A DNA stretch of 64,000 nt, from positions 1,141,001 to 1,205,000 of the forward strand of contig CALYLO010000001.1 in NCBI GenBank assembly GCA_944800085.1, written 5' to 3'. Below the pieces are notes generated by a model that was not told the DNA's origin, made no database searches, and saw nothing but the letters and a program-made list of their open reading frames with translations. The DNA comes from Paenibacillus melissococcoides (lineage in GTDB: Bacteria; Bacillota; Bacilli; Paenibacillales; Paenibacillaceae). Below, in pieces: positions 19,499-28,123 of the stretch. The position numbers and the translations under genes are program-made. The number at the start of each line of letters is the position of its first letter. Position 1 is the first letter of the stretch.

Positions 19499-20476
19499 AT
19501 GGAAAAGATAGTGCTACATGCAACAGACGGACATGCGGACTGGATGGCGTGGCAGCAGCCGCAAGTGGTGATCCTGGGTCATTTCGACGGCATACACGCC
19601 GGCCATGTGAAGGTGATTGAGCGGGGGCTGCAGTATGGGCGGGAGCATGGCCTGCCTGTCGCCCTGATGACCTTTCACCCCCATCCGAAGGCGGTATTCG
19701 GGGATGAACGGTATACAAGATACTTGACTCCGCCGAAGGAGAAGGAACGGATTCTGGACCAGCTCGGCATCGACCGCTTATATATCATAGACTTTAATTT
19801 AAGCTTTGCGCAGGTGAAGGCCCGCACGTTCGCGGACTGCCTGTGCGCTCTCGGCGTGAAGCATGCCGTCGTCGGCTTCGACAACCGGTTCGGCCATCGC
19901 GGCGAAGGCTCGGCCGAGCTGCTGGCCGAATGGGGAGAAGGCTGCTTCACCGTCGATATTGTGCCGGCCCACAACGAAGACGACGCGAAGGTAAGCAGCA
20001 CTCGCATCCGTCAGTCCCTTGCCGAAGGCGATATCGCGAAAGCCAATCAATTGCTTGCCCGCCCATACCTGCTTCGCGGTACGGTCATCCACGGCGATGC
20101 CCGCGGGCGCACGATCGGCTTCCCGACCGCGAACGTGGACCCGGACGAGCCGTATGTCATTCCGAGGAACGGCGTCTATGCCGTCAAGGTGAAGGTTGGC
20201 GGGAAGTGGCATGACGGCGTGATGAACATCGGCCTGAAGCCGACGTTCAAGAGCGGGGAGACGAGACCTTCGATCGAGGCGCATCTGTTCGATTTCGACG
20301 CGGACATTTACGGCGAGGAAGTCACGGTGGCCGTCATGGATTTCCTGAGAGCCGAGCAGAAGTTCGACGGCATCGCGGCGCTTGTCGCCCAGATTACGGC
20401 GGATGCGGAGGAAGCCCGGCGGCGGCTGGCATCCATCGAGGGCGAGCCGGCATTGGAGAGCGTGTTCCAGGGGTAG
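19499..20476 (+). CDS. ribF: Bifunctional riboflavin kinase/FAD synthetase
   Basis: Converts riboflavin to FMN and then FAD. The N-terminal adenylyltransferase domain has GHFDGIHAGH (residues 27-36) and SSTRIRQSL (about 163-171). The C-terminal flavokinase domain has GDARGRTIGFPTAN (about 199-212). 325 aa. ATG start with a weak ribosome site (CAGGGG, 12 bases away). Conserved truB-ribF-rpsO order. Confidence 0.95.
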   Translation: MEKIVLHATDGHADWMAWQQPQVVILGHFDGIHAGHVKVIERGLQYGREHGLPVALMTFHPHPKAVFGDERYTRYLTPPKEKERILDQLGIDRLYIIDFNLSFAQVKARTFADCLCALGVKHAVVGFDNRFGHRGEGSAELLAEWGEGCFTVDIVPAHNEDDAKVSSTRIRQSLAEGDIAKANQLLARPYLLRGTVIHGDARGRTIGFPTANVDPDEPYVIPRNGVYAVKVKVGGKWHDGVMNIGLKPTFKSGETRPSIEAHLFDFDADIYGEEVTVAVMDFLRAEQKFDGIAALVAQITADAEEARRRLASIEGEPALESVFQG

Positions 20477-20511
20477 CACCGGCTGCTGCCGACAGACATC
20501 GAGAATCTGCG

Positions 20512-20540
20512 TTTACTTTTCAATCTGATAGTGATATACT
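20512..20540 (+). promoter_or_regulatory. Sigma-A promoter for rpsO
   Basis: TTTACT (20512-20517), a 17-base spacer and TATACT (20535-20540), placed about 110 bases before the rpsO start codon. Confidence 0.7.
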
Positions 20541-20566
20541 AGTAACGTTGTCGTGAATACGCGGCA

Positions 20567-20642
20567 ATAGCCATAGCTTGGTTGCTCGATCTCACCGACG
20601 GCAACGAGGCTATCGGCTGAATTGATAACATATTGGGAGGTG
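20567..20642 (+). promoter_or_regulatory. Structured rpsO leader (candidate S15 autoregulatory RNA)
   Basis: ATAGCC (20567-20572) pairs with GGCTAT (20608-20613), enclosing GTTGC (20581-20585) paired with GCAAC (20601-20605) plus an inner TCG/CGA step. The ribosome site GGGAGGTG follows. S15 of Gram-positives is known to repress its own mRNA through structured leaders; this leader has the right place and size, but identity with a described class is inferred. Confidence 0.6.
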
Positions 20643-20648
20643 AATAGG

Positions 20649-20918
20649 ATGGCATTGACTCAAGAGCGCAAGCAACAGCTCATTGACATGCACAAGACGC
20701 ACGAATCGGATACTGGATCTCCGGAAGTGCAGATCGCTATCCTTACTGAGAACATCGTTAATTTGACGGATCACTTGCGGACACATAAGAAAGACCATCA
20801 TTCCCGCCGCGGATTGTTGAAAATGGTCGGTCAACGCCGTAAGCTTCTTGCTTACTTGAAGAAGAAGGATGTTAATCGTTACAGCGCATTGATCGAGAAG
20901 CTCGGACTGCGCCGTTAA
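20649..20918 (+). CDS. rpsO: 30S ribosomal protein S15
   Basis: Primary 16S rRNA-binding protein of the 30S platform. 89 aa from ATG 20649, exactly the family length; the [13 protein letters not shown] motif appears as [12 protein letters not shown], followed by [20 protein letters not shown] at 20635-20642 selects this ATG over an in-frame extension. Confidence 0.98.
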   Translation: MALTQERKQQLIDMHKTHESDTGSPEVQIAILTENIVNLTDHLRTHKKDHHSRRGLLKMVGQRRKLLAYLKKKDVNRYSALIEKLGLRR

Positions 20919-20932
20919 TAGCAAGAACCTCT

Positions 20933-20988
20933 AGCAGCCTGGTTGTTCATCCCGCCTGACAGTGCGGCATGCAGCCGGGTTGCTTTTT
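20933..20988 (+). terminator. Intrinsic terminator after rpsO
   Basis: AGCAGCCTGG (20933-20942) pairs with CCGGGTTGCT (20975-20984) allowing two G:U pairs. An inner CCGC/GCGG hairpin sits in the loop, and a TTTTT run follows. Confidence 0.8.
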
Positions 20989-21138
20989 AACGATGAGGCG
21001 AATTTTGACCTGTGGAGATGATATCAGGCGCAAGGCTGGACGAGCCCCGGCCCGCAGTCTGTTGATACATAATCCTATTATTATGCAAGTTCATGAACCG
21101 CTTCTAATATCTGATCTGCGGATTGTTTCCGGGCTCGC

Positions 21139-21169
21139 GCATCCCTCCTTGTTTTTTAAGCCGGGATGC
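21139..21169 (+). promoter_or_regulatory. Hairpin in the pnp leader
   Basis: GCATCCC (21139-21145) pairs with GGGATGC (21163-21169), about 47 bases before the pnp ribosome site. In other bacteria pnp mRNA has a 5' stem used for autoregulation; a similar role here is inference. The rest of the 310-base rpsO-pnp gap shows only the rpsO terminator and no ORF. Confidence 0.35.
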
Positions 21170-21228
21170 AGGAGATAATGGTAGGTGTAACGAAGATAAC
21201 ATATGCGTAGAACTTAAGGAGGGATCCG

Positions 21229-23430
21229 ATGAACCGCATCGAGATGGAACTTGGCGGAAGACCGCTTGTACTCGAGACGGGACGATTGGCGAAGCAAGCC
21301 AACGGCGCCGTCAAGGTTCAATACGGTGACACGGTCGTCTTATGTACCGTGACCGCTTCGAAGGAACCAAAAGATTTAGACTTTTTTCCGCTAACCGTAA
21401 ATTATGAAGAGCGTCTGTATTCCGTGGGCAAGATTCCCGGGGGATTCATCAAGCGGGAAGGGCGTCCGAGCGAGAAGGCGATCCTGGCAAGCCGTCTCAT
21501 TGACCGTCCGATTCGTCCGCTGTTCCCGGAAGGCTTCCGCAATGACGTTCAGATTGTCGATCTCGTCATGAGCGTCGATCAGGATTGCTCGCCGGAGATA
21601 GCGGCCATGATTGGAACGTCCGCTGCGCTCTCGCTCTCCGATGTGCCGTTCAACGGCCCTATCGGAGGGGTTATCGTCGGCCGGATTGACGGTCAATTCA
21701 TCATTAACCCTACCGTGGAACAGGAAGAGAAGACCGATATTCACGTCACGGTCGCAGGCACGAAGGATGCGATCATGATGGTCGAAGCGGAAGCGAACGA
21801 AGTGCCGGAAGAAGTGATGCTGGAAGCGATCATGTTCGGCCACGAAGAGATTCGCAAGATTGTCGACGTGATCGAGCGCTTTACCGAGACGGCCGGAACG
21901 GCGAAGATGGAGGTCAAGCTCCATGCGGTTGACTCTGACGTCAATGCCGCGGTGCGCGCATTTGCGCAGGCGCGCCTGGTGGAAGCGATCCGGATTCCGG
22001 AGAAGCATGCGCGCCAGGATGCGATCGACGCCATCAACCAGGAAGCGGTCGAACATTTTGAAGCGCAGTATATCGAGTCGCCTGAGCTGATGGATGATGT
22101 GAAGGAGACGCTGTACGACATTGTCAAGGAAGAAGTGCGCCGCTTGATTACGCATGAGAAAGTGCGCCCGGACGGCCGCAAGCTGGATGAGATTCGCCCG
22201 ATCGAGTGCGATACGAGCCTGCTGCCGCGCACGCACGGATCAGGCCTGTTCACGCGGGGCCAGACGCAGGCGTTGAGCATCTGTACGCTGGGCGCGCTGG
22301 GCGATGTGCAGATTCTGGACGGCATCTCGCTGGAAGAATCGAAGCGCTTCATGCATCATTATAATTTCCCGCCGTTCTCCGTAGGGGAAGCTCGTCCATT
22401 GCGGGCTCCAGGCCGCCGCGAGATTGGACATGGCGCTCTCGGCGAACGCGCGCTGTCCAAGGTCATTCCGCCGGAGTCGGATTTCCCGTACACGATTCGT
22501 CTCGTATCCGAGGTGCTGGAATCGAACGGCTCCACCTCCCAGGCCAGCATCTGCGCGAGCACGCTGGCGATGATGGATGCGGGCGTCCCGATCAAAGCCC
22601 CGGTCGCCGGGATTGCGATGGGACTTATCAAGGACGGAGAGCATTTCTCGATCCTGTCCGATATTCAAGGGATGGAAGACCATCTCGGAGATATGGACTT
22701 CAAAGTGGCAGGGACCGCCGAAGGGGTTACCGCCATCCAGATGGATATCAAAATCGACGGCATTGACCGCAGCATATTGACGCAAGCCTTGGCGCAAGCC
22801 CGTGAAGGGCGCCTGTTCATACTGGACAAGATGCTTCAGGTCATCGACAAGCCGCGCGAGACGCTGTCTCCATATGCGCCTAAGATTTTGATCATGCAGA
22901 TCAATCCGGACAAAATCCGCGACGTCATCGGGGCGGGCGGCAAGGTGGTCAACAAGATCATCGACGAGACCGGCGTCAAGATCGATATCGAGCAGGATGG
23001 ACGCATCTTCATCGCATCGCCGAATGAAGAGTCCAATATCCGCGCCCGCGATATGATCGAAGCGATCGTCAAGGAAGTCGTCGTCGGCGAAGTATATACC
23101 GGAACGGTGAAGCGCATCGAGAAGTTCGGCGCGTTCGTGGAGATTCTTCCTGGCAAGGAAGGGCTCGTTCATATTTCGCAAATGGCGGCCGAACGCATCG
23201 CGAAGGTCGAGGATGTCGCTTCCATCGGCGATAAGATCGAAGTCAAGGTTGTCGAGATTGATCAACAAGGCCGCATCAATCTGTCGCGCCGCGTCCTGCT
23301 TGAGCCGGCACAGCCGGAAGGGACGGCGAATGCAGACGGAAGCGGTTCGGAGCGTCCGCGCAGCGGAGGACGCCCGCCGCATGGAGGATCGCGTCCAAGA
23401 GGGCCGCGTCCGCCACGGCCGCAATCGTAA
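21229..23430 (+). CDS. pnp: Polyribonucleotide nucleotidyltransferase (PNPase)
   Basis: Phosphorolytic 3'-to-5' exoribonuclease and RNA polymerising enzyme of the degradosome. Two RNase PH-like domains flank an all-alpha domain; the KH domain is at about 555-615 ([15 protein letters not shown]) and the S1 domain at about 620-690 ([15 protein letters not shown]). 733 aa. The last about 35 residues are Gly/Arg/Pro-rich. ATG start behind AAGGAGG. Confidence 0.97.
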   Translation: MNRIEMELGGRPLVLETGRLAKQANGAVKVQYGDTVVLCTVTASKEPKDLDFFPLTVNYEERLYSVGKIPGGFIKREGRPSEKAILASRLIDRPIRPLFPEGFRNDVQIVDLVMSVDQDCSPEIAAMIGTSAALSLSDVPFNGPIGGVIVGRIDGQFIINPTVEQEEKTDIHVTVAGTKDAIMMVEAEANEVPEEVMLEAIMFGHEEIRKIVDVIERFTETAGTAKMEVKLHAVDSDVNAAVRAFAQARLVEAIRIPEKHARQDAIDAINQEAVEHFEAQYIESPELMDDVKETLYDIVKEEVRRLITHEKVRPDGRKLDEIRPIECDTSLLPRTHGSGLFTRGQTQALSICTLGALGDVQILDGISLEESKRFMHHYNFPPFSVGEARPLRAPGRREIGHGALGERALSKVIPPESDFPYTIRLVSEVLESNGSTSQASICASTLAMMDAGVPIKAPVAGIAMGLIKDGEHFSILSDIQGMEDHLGDMDFKVAGTAEGVTAIQMDIKIDGIDRSILTQALAQAREGRLFILDKMLQVIDKPRETLSPYAPKILIMQINPDKIRDVIGAGGKVVNKIIDETGVKIDIEQDGRIFIASPNEESNIRARDMIEAIVKEVVVGEVYTGTVKRIEKFGAFVEILPGKEGLVHISQMAAERIAKVEDVASIGDKIEVKVVEIDQQGRINLSRRVLLEPAQPEGTANADGSGSERPRSGGRPPHGGSRPRGPRPPRPQS

Positions 23431-23456
23431 TAAGGAAAAACAGCATAGAGACAAGG

Positions 23457-23488
23457 AAAGAGGCAGACTGGTTTCTGGCTCTTTTTTT
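23457..23488 (+). terminator. Intrinsic terminator after pnp
   Basis: AAAGAGGCAGA (23457-23467) pairs with TCTGGCTCTTT (23474-23484) with one mismatch, followed by a run of seven T. Confidence 0.85.
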
Positions 23489-23594
23489 GCGCTTATGTTT
23501 TTAATTGGTCCGTGTCAGCCTCGCCTTCCGCCGCATAACTAAGTCCGATTTGGCATAGAATCAGAAGGACAAACTGTGGAAAGGAATGGACTCA

Positions 23595-24599
23595 ATGCGG
23601 CGAGTTACGCGAAAATGGATGTTTATCATCGCTTCTTTCATCGGGGTGCTATATATCGGAACGGGAACGGAGGCCGGCTCCTTCATTAAAGAGCGCAAAG
23701 CCGTGCTCGCCATCGGCGAGGCGTACCGGGCGAATGAGGCGGAAGCGCTGGAGCAGCTCCCGCTGCGGGAACGGATTGCGGAGGAAGCCAAGAGCAAATA
23801 TATCGCGCCGATCGACGCGCGGATCGACCGGATCTGGAAAGCCATTCCGGGGTATAACGGGCTGGAGGCGGATCTAGAGCGAACGTACGAAGCCAATAAA
23901 TCAAAGCCGGCGGGCGCCGAAATTACATGGGTTATGCGAGAAATTCCGCCGCGGGTGACGCTCGAGCAATTGGGGCCGCAGCCGATCTACCGCGGCAATC
24001 CGAACAAGAAGATGGCCGCGCTGATGATTAATGTCGCTTGGGGGAACGAGTATATCGAACCGATGCTGGCGACGCTGAAGGAAGAAAAAGTGAAGGCGAC
24101 GTTTTTCTTTGACGGAAGCTGGCTGAAAAAAAATCCGGAGATGGCGAAGCGGATTCAGGAGGAAGGGCATGAGCTTGAGAATCATGCTTACTCCCACCCG
24201 AATATGAGCGAACTGAGCGCGGGCTTGCAGGCCCAGCAAATCGAGAAAACGAAGCGCCTGCTGGAGACGACCCTCCAAGTGAAGAACAAATGGTTCGCGC
24301 CTCCATCCGGCGACTTCAACGCGCTAACGGTTCAAACCGCGCATGCCTACGGCTTGAAGACCGTCCTCTGGACAGTGGATACCGTCGATTGGAGACATCC
24401 GAATCCTTCCGACGTCATTCGCAAAATCGACGCGAAGGTCGAGCCCGGCTCTCTTATCCTGATGCATCCTACGCCTGCCTCCAAGGCCGCGCTGCAAGGA
24501 ATCATCCTCACGATTCGCCACAAAGGCATTTTGCCCGGAACGGTCAGCGAGACGCTGTCCGAGAAGCGGCTTGACCTGGGGTCGGTTGAGCCGCGTTAA
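23595..24599 (+). CDS. ylxY: YlxY-like polysaccharide deacetylase family protein
   Basis: NodB-fold protein next to pnp, as ylxY is in B. subtilis. A hydrophobic signal-anchor (residues about 6-24) suggests export or membrane tethering. The NodB domain spans about 135-320. Motif 2 is present (HAYSHP), but motif 1, normally TFDDG, reads MINVAWGNEY, so the catalytic and metal-binding aspartates are not visible. ATG 23595 is preferred over 23586, which abuts the AAAGGA ribosome site. Deacetylase activity is doubtful. Confidence 0.85.
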   Translation: MRRVTRKWMFIIASFIGVLYIGTGTEAGSFIKERKAVLAIGEAYRANEAEALEQLPLRERIAEEAKSKYIAPIDARIDRIWKAIPGYNGLEADLERTYEANKSKPAGAEITWVMREIPPRVTLEQLGPQPIYRGNPNKKMAALMINVAWGNEYIEPMLATLKEEKVKATFFFDGSWLKKNPEMAKRIQEEGHELENHAYSHPNMSELSAGLQAQQIEKTKRLLETTLQVKNKWFAPPSGDFNALTVQTAHAYGLKTVLWTVDTVDWRHPNPSDVIRKIDAKVEPGSLILMHPTPASKAALQGIILTIRHKGILPGTVSETLSEKRLDLGSVEPR

Positions 24600-24658
24600 G
24601 TTTTTTGGTAGGATTATAGGGGCAACAAGGATTGAACTTCGGATGAGGAGGATTGCCG

Positions 24659-25933
24659 GTGGAGAAAGTGCAGTTAAGTAACGGCCTGCGGGTCGTTATG
24701 GAAAAAATACCAACCTGCCGTTCCGTATCATTCGGCATTTGGGTGAAGACCGGTTCACGCAATGAGAATGAGTCGACCAACGGTATTTCTCATTTTATTG
24801 AGCACATGATGTTTAAAGGTACGGAACGGTTCGATGCCAAGGCGATCGCGGATTCGTTCGACGCAATCGGAGGGAATGTGAACGCATTTACTTCGAAGGA
24901 ATATACGTGCTATTATGCCAAGGTGCTGGATGAGCATCTCCCGATAGCCGTCGATGTGTTGTCGGACATGTTTTTCCGTTCGGCTCTCCAGGCCGAAGAG
25001 CTGAGCAAGGAAAAGAACGTCATACTCGAAGAAATCGCGATGTATGAAGACACGCCCGACGATACGGTGCACGATCTCGTAACGCGTGCCGCTTTTGGCA
25101 GCCACCCGCTCGCGTATCCGATTCTCGGGACGAAGGATCGTCTGGAGCCGATGGGGTCTGCCGACTTGCGCCAATACATGCAGGGGCATTACACGATTGA
25201 AAATACGGTGATCGCTGTGGCGGGCAATTTCGATGCCTCTCTGTTGGAGCTGCTGGAGAAGCATTTCGGACATTTCCGCAATTCCCGCCCGTCCCAAGAG
25301 GTGTCTGCTCCGATATTCGGCGGGAGCTTGATCTTCCATCAGAAGAAGACCGAGCAGAATCATATTTGCTTGAGCTTGCCAGGCTGCTCCATGACCGATC
25401 CGCGGCTCTATGCCATGATCTTATTGAATAACGTTATCGGAGGCGGCATGAGCTCTCGCCTGTTCCAGGAGATCCGCGAGAAGCGGGGCTTGGCCTATGC
25501 GGTCTATTCCTATCATTCGTCTCATGCCGATTGCGGACTGTTCACCATTTATGCGGGCACGGCGCCGAAGCAGACGGAAGACGTGCTGGGCATAACGCTT
25601 GAGGTGCTTAGCAATCTCGCAGCGCACGGTCTGACGCAGGATGAATTGAAGAAGGGCAAGGAGCAGTTGAAAGGAAGCTTGATTCTGGGGCTGGAAAGCA
25701 CCGGCGCCCGGATGAACCGGTTGGGCAAGAACGAGTTGATGCTCGGCCGGCACTATACATTGGATGAAATCATTGCGCGCATCGATGCGATTACGATGGA
25801 TGACATTACATATGTTTTATCCCGCATGCTGTCCGAGCCGTTTGCCGCGGCTATGGTTGGAGCGAACGATCGCGCAATTTCTGCTTTCAGGAGGGATTAC
25901 TTTGCTACAGCAAGTCCATCAGGTTCAAATTAA
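24659..25933 (+). CDS. mlpA: M16-family zinc peptidase (MlpA/YmxG type)
   Basis: Pitrilysin/insulinase-family peptidase. The inverted zinc motif HFIEH is at 45-49 and the distal Glu lies in ILEEIAMYEDTPDD. 424 aa, two homologous halves. GTG 24659 is chosen because GAGGAGGA ends just before the in-frame TTG 24653. In B. subtilis the equivalent gene lies between ylxY and ymxH; here dut overlaps its 3' end by 32 bases. Confidence 0.92.
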   Translation: MEKVQLSNGLRVVMEKIPTCRSVSFGIWVKTGSRNENESTNGISHFIEHMMFKGTERFDAKAIADSFDAIGGNVNAFTSKEYTCYYAKVLDEHLPIAVDVLSDMFFRSALQAEELSKEKNVILEEIAMYEDTPDDTVHDLVTRAAFGSHPLAYPILGTKDRLEPMGSADLRQYMQGHYTIENTVIAVAGNFDASLLELLEKHFGHFRNSRPSQEVSAPIFGGSLIFHQKKTEQNHICLSLPGCSMTDPRLYAMILLNNVIGGGMSSRLFQEIREKRGLAYAVYSYHSSHADCGLFTIYAGTAPKQTEDVLGITLEVLSNLAAHGLTQDELKKGKEQLKGSLILGLESTGARMNRLGKNELMLGRHYTLDEIIARIDAITMDDITYVLSRMLSEPFAAAMVGANDRAISAFRRDYFATASPSGSN

Positions 25934-26360
25934 AAAATTGCCCGGCAATGAAGATATTCCGCTGCCGCAGAAGATGTCCGATCTGGCGGCCGGCTTCGAT
26001 CTGTATGCGGCGGTAGAGGAGCCGCTGACGCTGGCGCCCGGCCACCGCGCCTTGGTACCCGCCGGATTCGCGATGGCGATGCCGCCTTATCTGGAAGCGC
26101 AGATTCGCCCCCGCAGCGGCCTCGCCTTCAAGCATGGCATCACCTGCCTCAATTCCCCGGGCACGATTGATGCGGATTACCGCGGCGAGGTGAAGGTGCT
26201 GCTTGTCAATCTCGGACAGCAGCATTTTACGATTGAGCGCAAGGAGCGGATTGCGCAGATGGTGTTCCAGTCCGTGCCGCAGATTGAACTTGCGGAAGTG
26301 GATGAGCTGTCCGACACCGTTCGCGGCGAAGGCGGCTTCGGCCACACCGGAACGAAATAG
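25902..26360 (+). CDS. dut: dUTP diphosphatase
   Basis: Trimeric dUTPase that hydrolyses dUTP to dUMP, keeping uracil out of DNA. All five motifs are visible: AAGFDLYA, RPRSGLAFKHGI, GTIDADYRGEV, RIAQMVF and GEGGFGHTGT. 152 aa from TTG 25902, which follows AGGAGGG (25889-25895). The start lies within the end of the M16 gene, so translation is probably coupled. Confidence 0.94.
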   Translation: MLQQVHQVQIKKLPGNEDIPLPQKMSDLAAGFDLYAAVEEPLTLAPGHRALVPAGFAMAMPPYLEAQIRPRSGLAFKHGITCLNSPGTIDADYRGEVKVLLVNLGQQHFTIERKERIAQMVFQSVPQIELAEVDELSDTVRGEGGFGHTGTK

Positions 26361-26369
26361 GTTGCCCAT

Positions 26370-26401
26370 GCAGTCACTCTTACCGGGGTGGCTGCTTTTT
26401 T
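26370..26401 (+). terminator. Intrinsic terminator after dut
   Basis: GCAGTCAC (26370-26377) pairs with GTGGCTGC (26388-26395) with one G:U pair, followed by six T. Confidence 0.87.
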
Positions 26402-26545
26402 GATCGCCCGGATCTAGCCGTCCGGCCGCCTCCAGTTGGACCGTCAGCGGCAGGACATTCCTTCTTCCGTCTGCCCGGTTCACCTTTTTTGGGCTCGCGA
26501 ATAAGATGTTCTATACACTGCGGGGATAAGGAGTGAACGGCAAGC

Positions 26546-27448
26546 ATGTTAACGGGAGTTCAAGTGGTGTTCATCGGCGGCGACGCCCGGCAGCTTGAGA
26601 TTATTCAGAAGCTGTCCGAGTTGGACGCCAGCGTTATTCTTGTGGGCTATGAACAGCTGCAAAATCCGTTCCACGGCGTCCAACGCCAGCCGTTGACGCC
26701 GGAGCTGCTGAGAAAGGCCGATGCGGTCGTCCTGCCGGCGGTAGGGACGGATGACAAAGGCAAGGTTCATGCCATATTCACGTCGGAAGAGCTGGTGCTC
26801 GCGGAGGAGCATGTGGCCGCTTTGCCGGAGCATGCCGTGCTGTTTACCGGAATGGCGAAGCCGTACTTAAGCAAGCTGTGCACGAAATACCGGCTGAAGC
26901 TGTTCGAGCTGTTCGACAGGGATGACGTGGCGATATATAATTCAATCCCGACGGCCGAGGGCGCCCTGATGATGGCGATTCAGCATACGGACATTACGCT
27001 GCACGGCTCCGAGTCGGTCGTGCTCGGCATGGGAAGGACCGGATTTACGATGGCGCGGACGCTGCTCGGCGTCGGGGCCCGGGTGCGGATCGGGGTAAGG
27101 CGGAACGAGCATTTCGCCAGGGCGACGGAGATGGGGTTCAACCCTTTCTATATAAGGGATTTGGCGCGGGAAGTGTCGAACATCGACTTGCTTTTTAATA
27201 CGATACCGACTATGATAGTCACAGCGCAGGTCATTGCCCAAATACCCCATCGCGCGGTCATTATCGACCTGGCCTCGATGCCTGGAGGCGTCGACTTCCG
27301 GTTCGCCGAGAAGCGCGGAATCAAGGCGATGCTGGCCCCGGGATTGCCGGGGATCGTCGCGCCGAAGACGGCGGGACGCATCTTGGCGCAGAGCATCTCA
27401 CAGCTGCTGCAGGAGTCCATGGTGGAACGGGGGATTATAGGGCAATGA
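26546..27448 (+). CDS. dpaA: Dipicolinate synthase subunit A
   Basis: With DpaB converts dihydrodipicolinate to dipicolinic acid in the mother cell; the product fills the spore core as the calcium chelate. 300 aa with an NAD(P)-binding Rossmann motif (VVLGMGRTGFTMA, about 156-168). The stop overlaps dpaB (ATGA). No convincing sigma-K promoter could be picked out in the 145-base upstream gap. Neighbouring asd, dapG and dapA supply the substrate. Confidence 0.95.
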   Translation: MLTGVQVVFIGGDARQLEIIQKLSELDASVILVGYEQLQNPFHGVQRQPLTPELLRKADAVVLPAVGTDDKGKVHAIFTSEELVLAEEHVAALPEHAVLFTGMAKPYLSKLCTKYRLKLFELFDRDDVAIYNSIPTAEGALMMAIQHTDITLHGSESVVLGMGRTGFTMARTLLGVGARVRIGVRRNEHFARATEMGFNPFYIRDLAREVSNIDLLFNTIPTMIVTAQVIAQIPHRAVIIDLASMPGGVDFRFAEKRGIKAMLAPGLPGIVAPKTAGRILAQSISQLLQESMVERGIIGQ

Positions 27449-28035
27449 ATTATAAGGGAATCACGGTAGGTTACGCGCTGACGGGATCTCACTGCACGTT
27501 CGAGGAAGTGATGCCCCAGATTCGGCGGTTCGTCGATGCGGGAGCGCGGGTCATTCCTATCGCTTCGAATACGGTAATGACGACGGACACCCGGTTCGGA
27601 ACATCCGAAGGGTGGCAAAAGCAGTTGAAAGAAATAACGGGGAATGATATTATTTCTACAATTGTGGAGGCGGAGCCGCTTGGCCCGTCCAAGCTGTTGG
27701 ACGTCATGGTTATCGCTCCTTGCACGGGCAATACGACGAGCAAGCTGGCGAACGCGATGACAGACAGCCCCGTCCTGATGGCCGCGAAGGCCCAAATGCG
27801 CAATCAGCGTCCGCTCGTCCTGGCCATCTCCACGAATGACGGCCTGGGGTTGAACGCGGCCAATATCGCCAAGCTGCTAGTGGCGAAGAACATATACTTC
27901 GTTCCATTCGGGCAGGACAATCCGGTTCAGAAGCCGAATTCGCTGGTCGCCCGCATGGATCTCGTGCCCGAGACCTGTCTGGCGGCGCTGGAGGGAAGAC
28001 AGCTTCAGCCGGTGCTGTTGGAACGTTACCAATGA
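27445..28035 (+). CDS. dpaB: Dipicolinate synthase subunit B
   Basis: Flavoprotein-like partner of DpaA. 196 aa with the family motifs GYALTGSHCTFEEV near the N terminus and APCTGNTTSKLANA near 91-104. ATG overlaps the dpaA stop by 4 bases. Expected to be expressed only in the mother cell during sporulation, by analogy with spoVFB. Confidence 0.95.
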   Translation: MNYKGITVGYALTGSHCTFEEVMPQIRRFVDAGARVIPIASNTVMTTDTRFGTSEGWQKQLKEITGNDIISTIVEAEPLGPSKLLDVMVIAPCTGNTTSKLANAMTDSPVLMAAKAQMRNQRPLVLAISTNDGLGLNAANIAKLLVAKNIYFVPFGQDNPVQKPNSLVARMDLVPETCLAALEGRQLQPVLLERYQ

Positions 28036-28054
28036 ACATAATGTAGTGGATCAT

Positions 28055-28086
28055 CTGTCGAGGGGCTCGCAAGCATCCCTCGACAG
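28055..28086 (+). promoter_or_regulatory. 10-bp perfect hairpin between dpaB and asd
   Basis: CTGTCGAGGG (28055-28064) pairs perfectly with CCCTCGACAG (28077-28086). No U-tract follows (GTTGATATAG), and the asd ribosome site begins about 20 bases on. Confidence 0.75.
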
Positions 28087-28123
28087 GTTGATATAGACGA
28101 TGGCAAGAGGGGAGAAACGACAT

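Noticed and set aside
26402..26545. Sigma-K or sigma-E promoter for dpaA
   Set aside because: TATACACT resembles a sigma-E -10, but no matching -35 lies at the right distance and no CATANNNTA sigma-K element was found.
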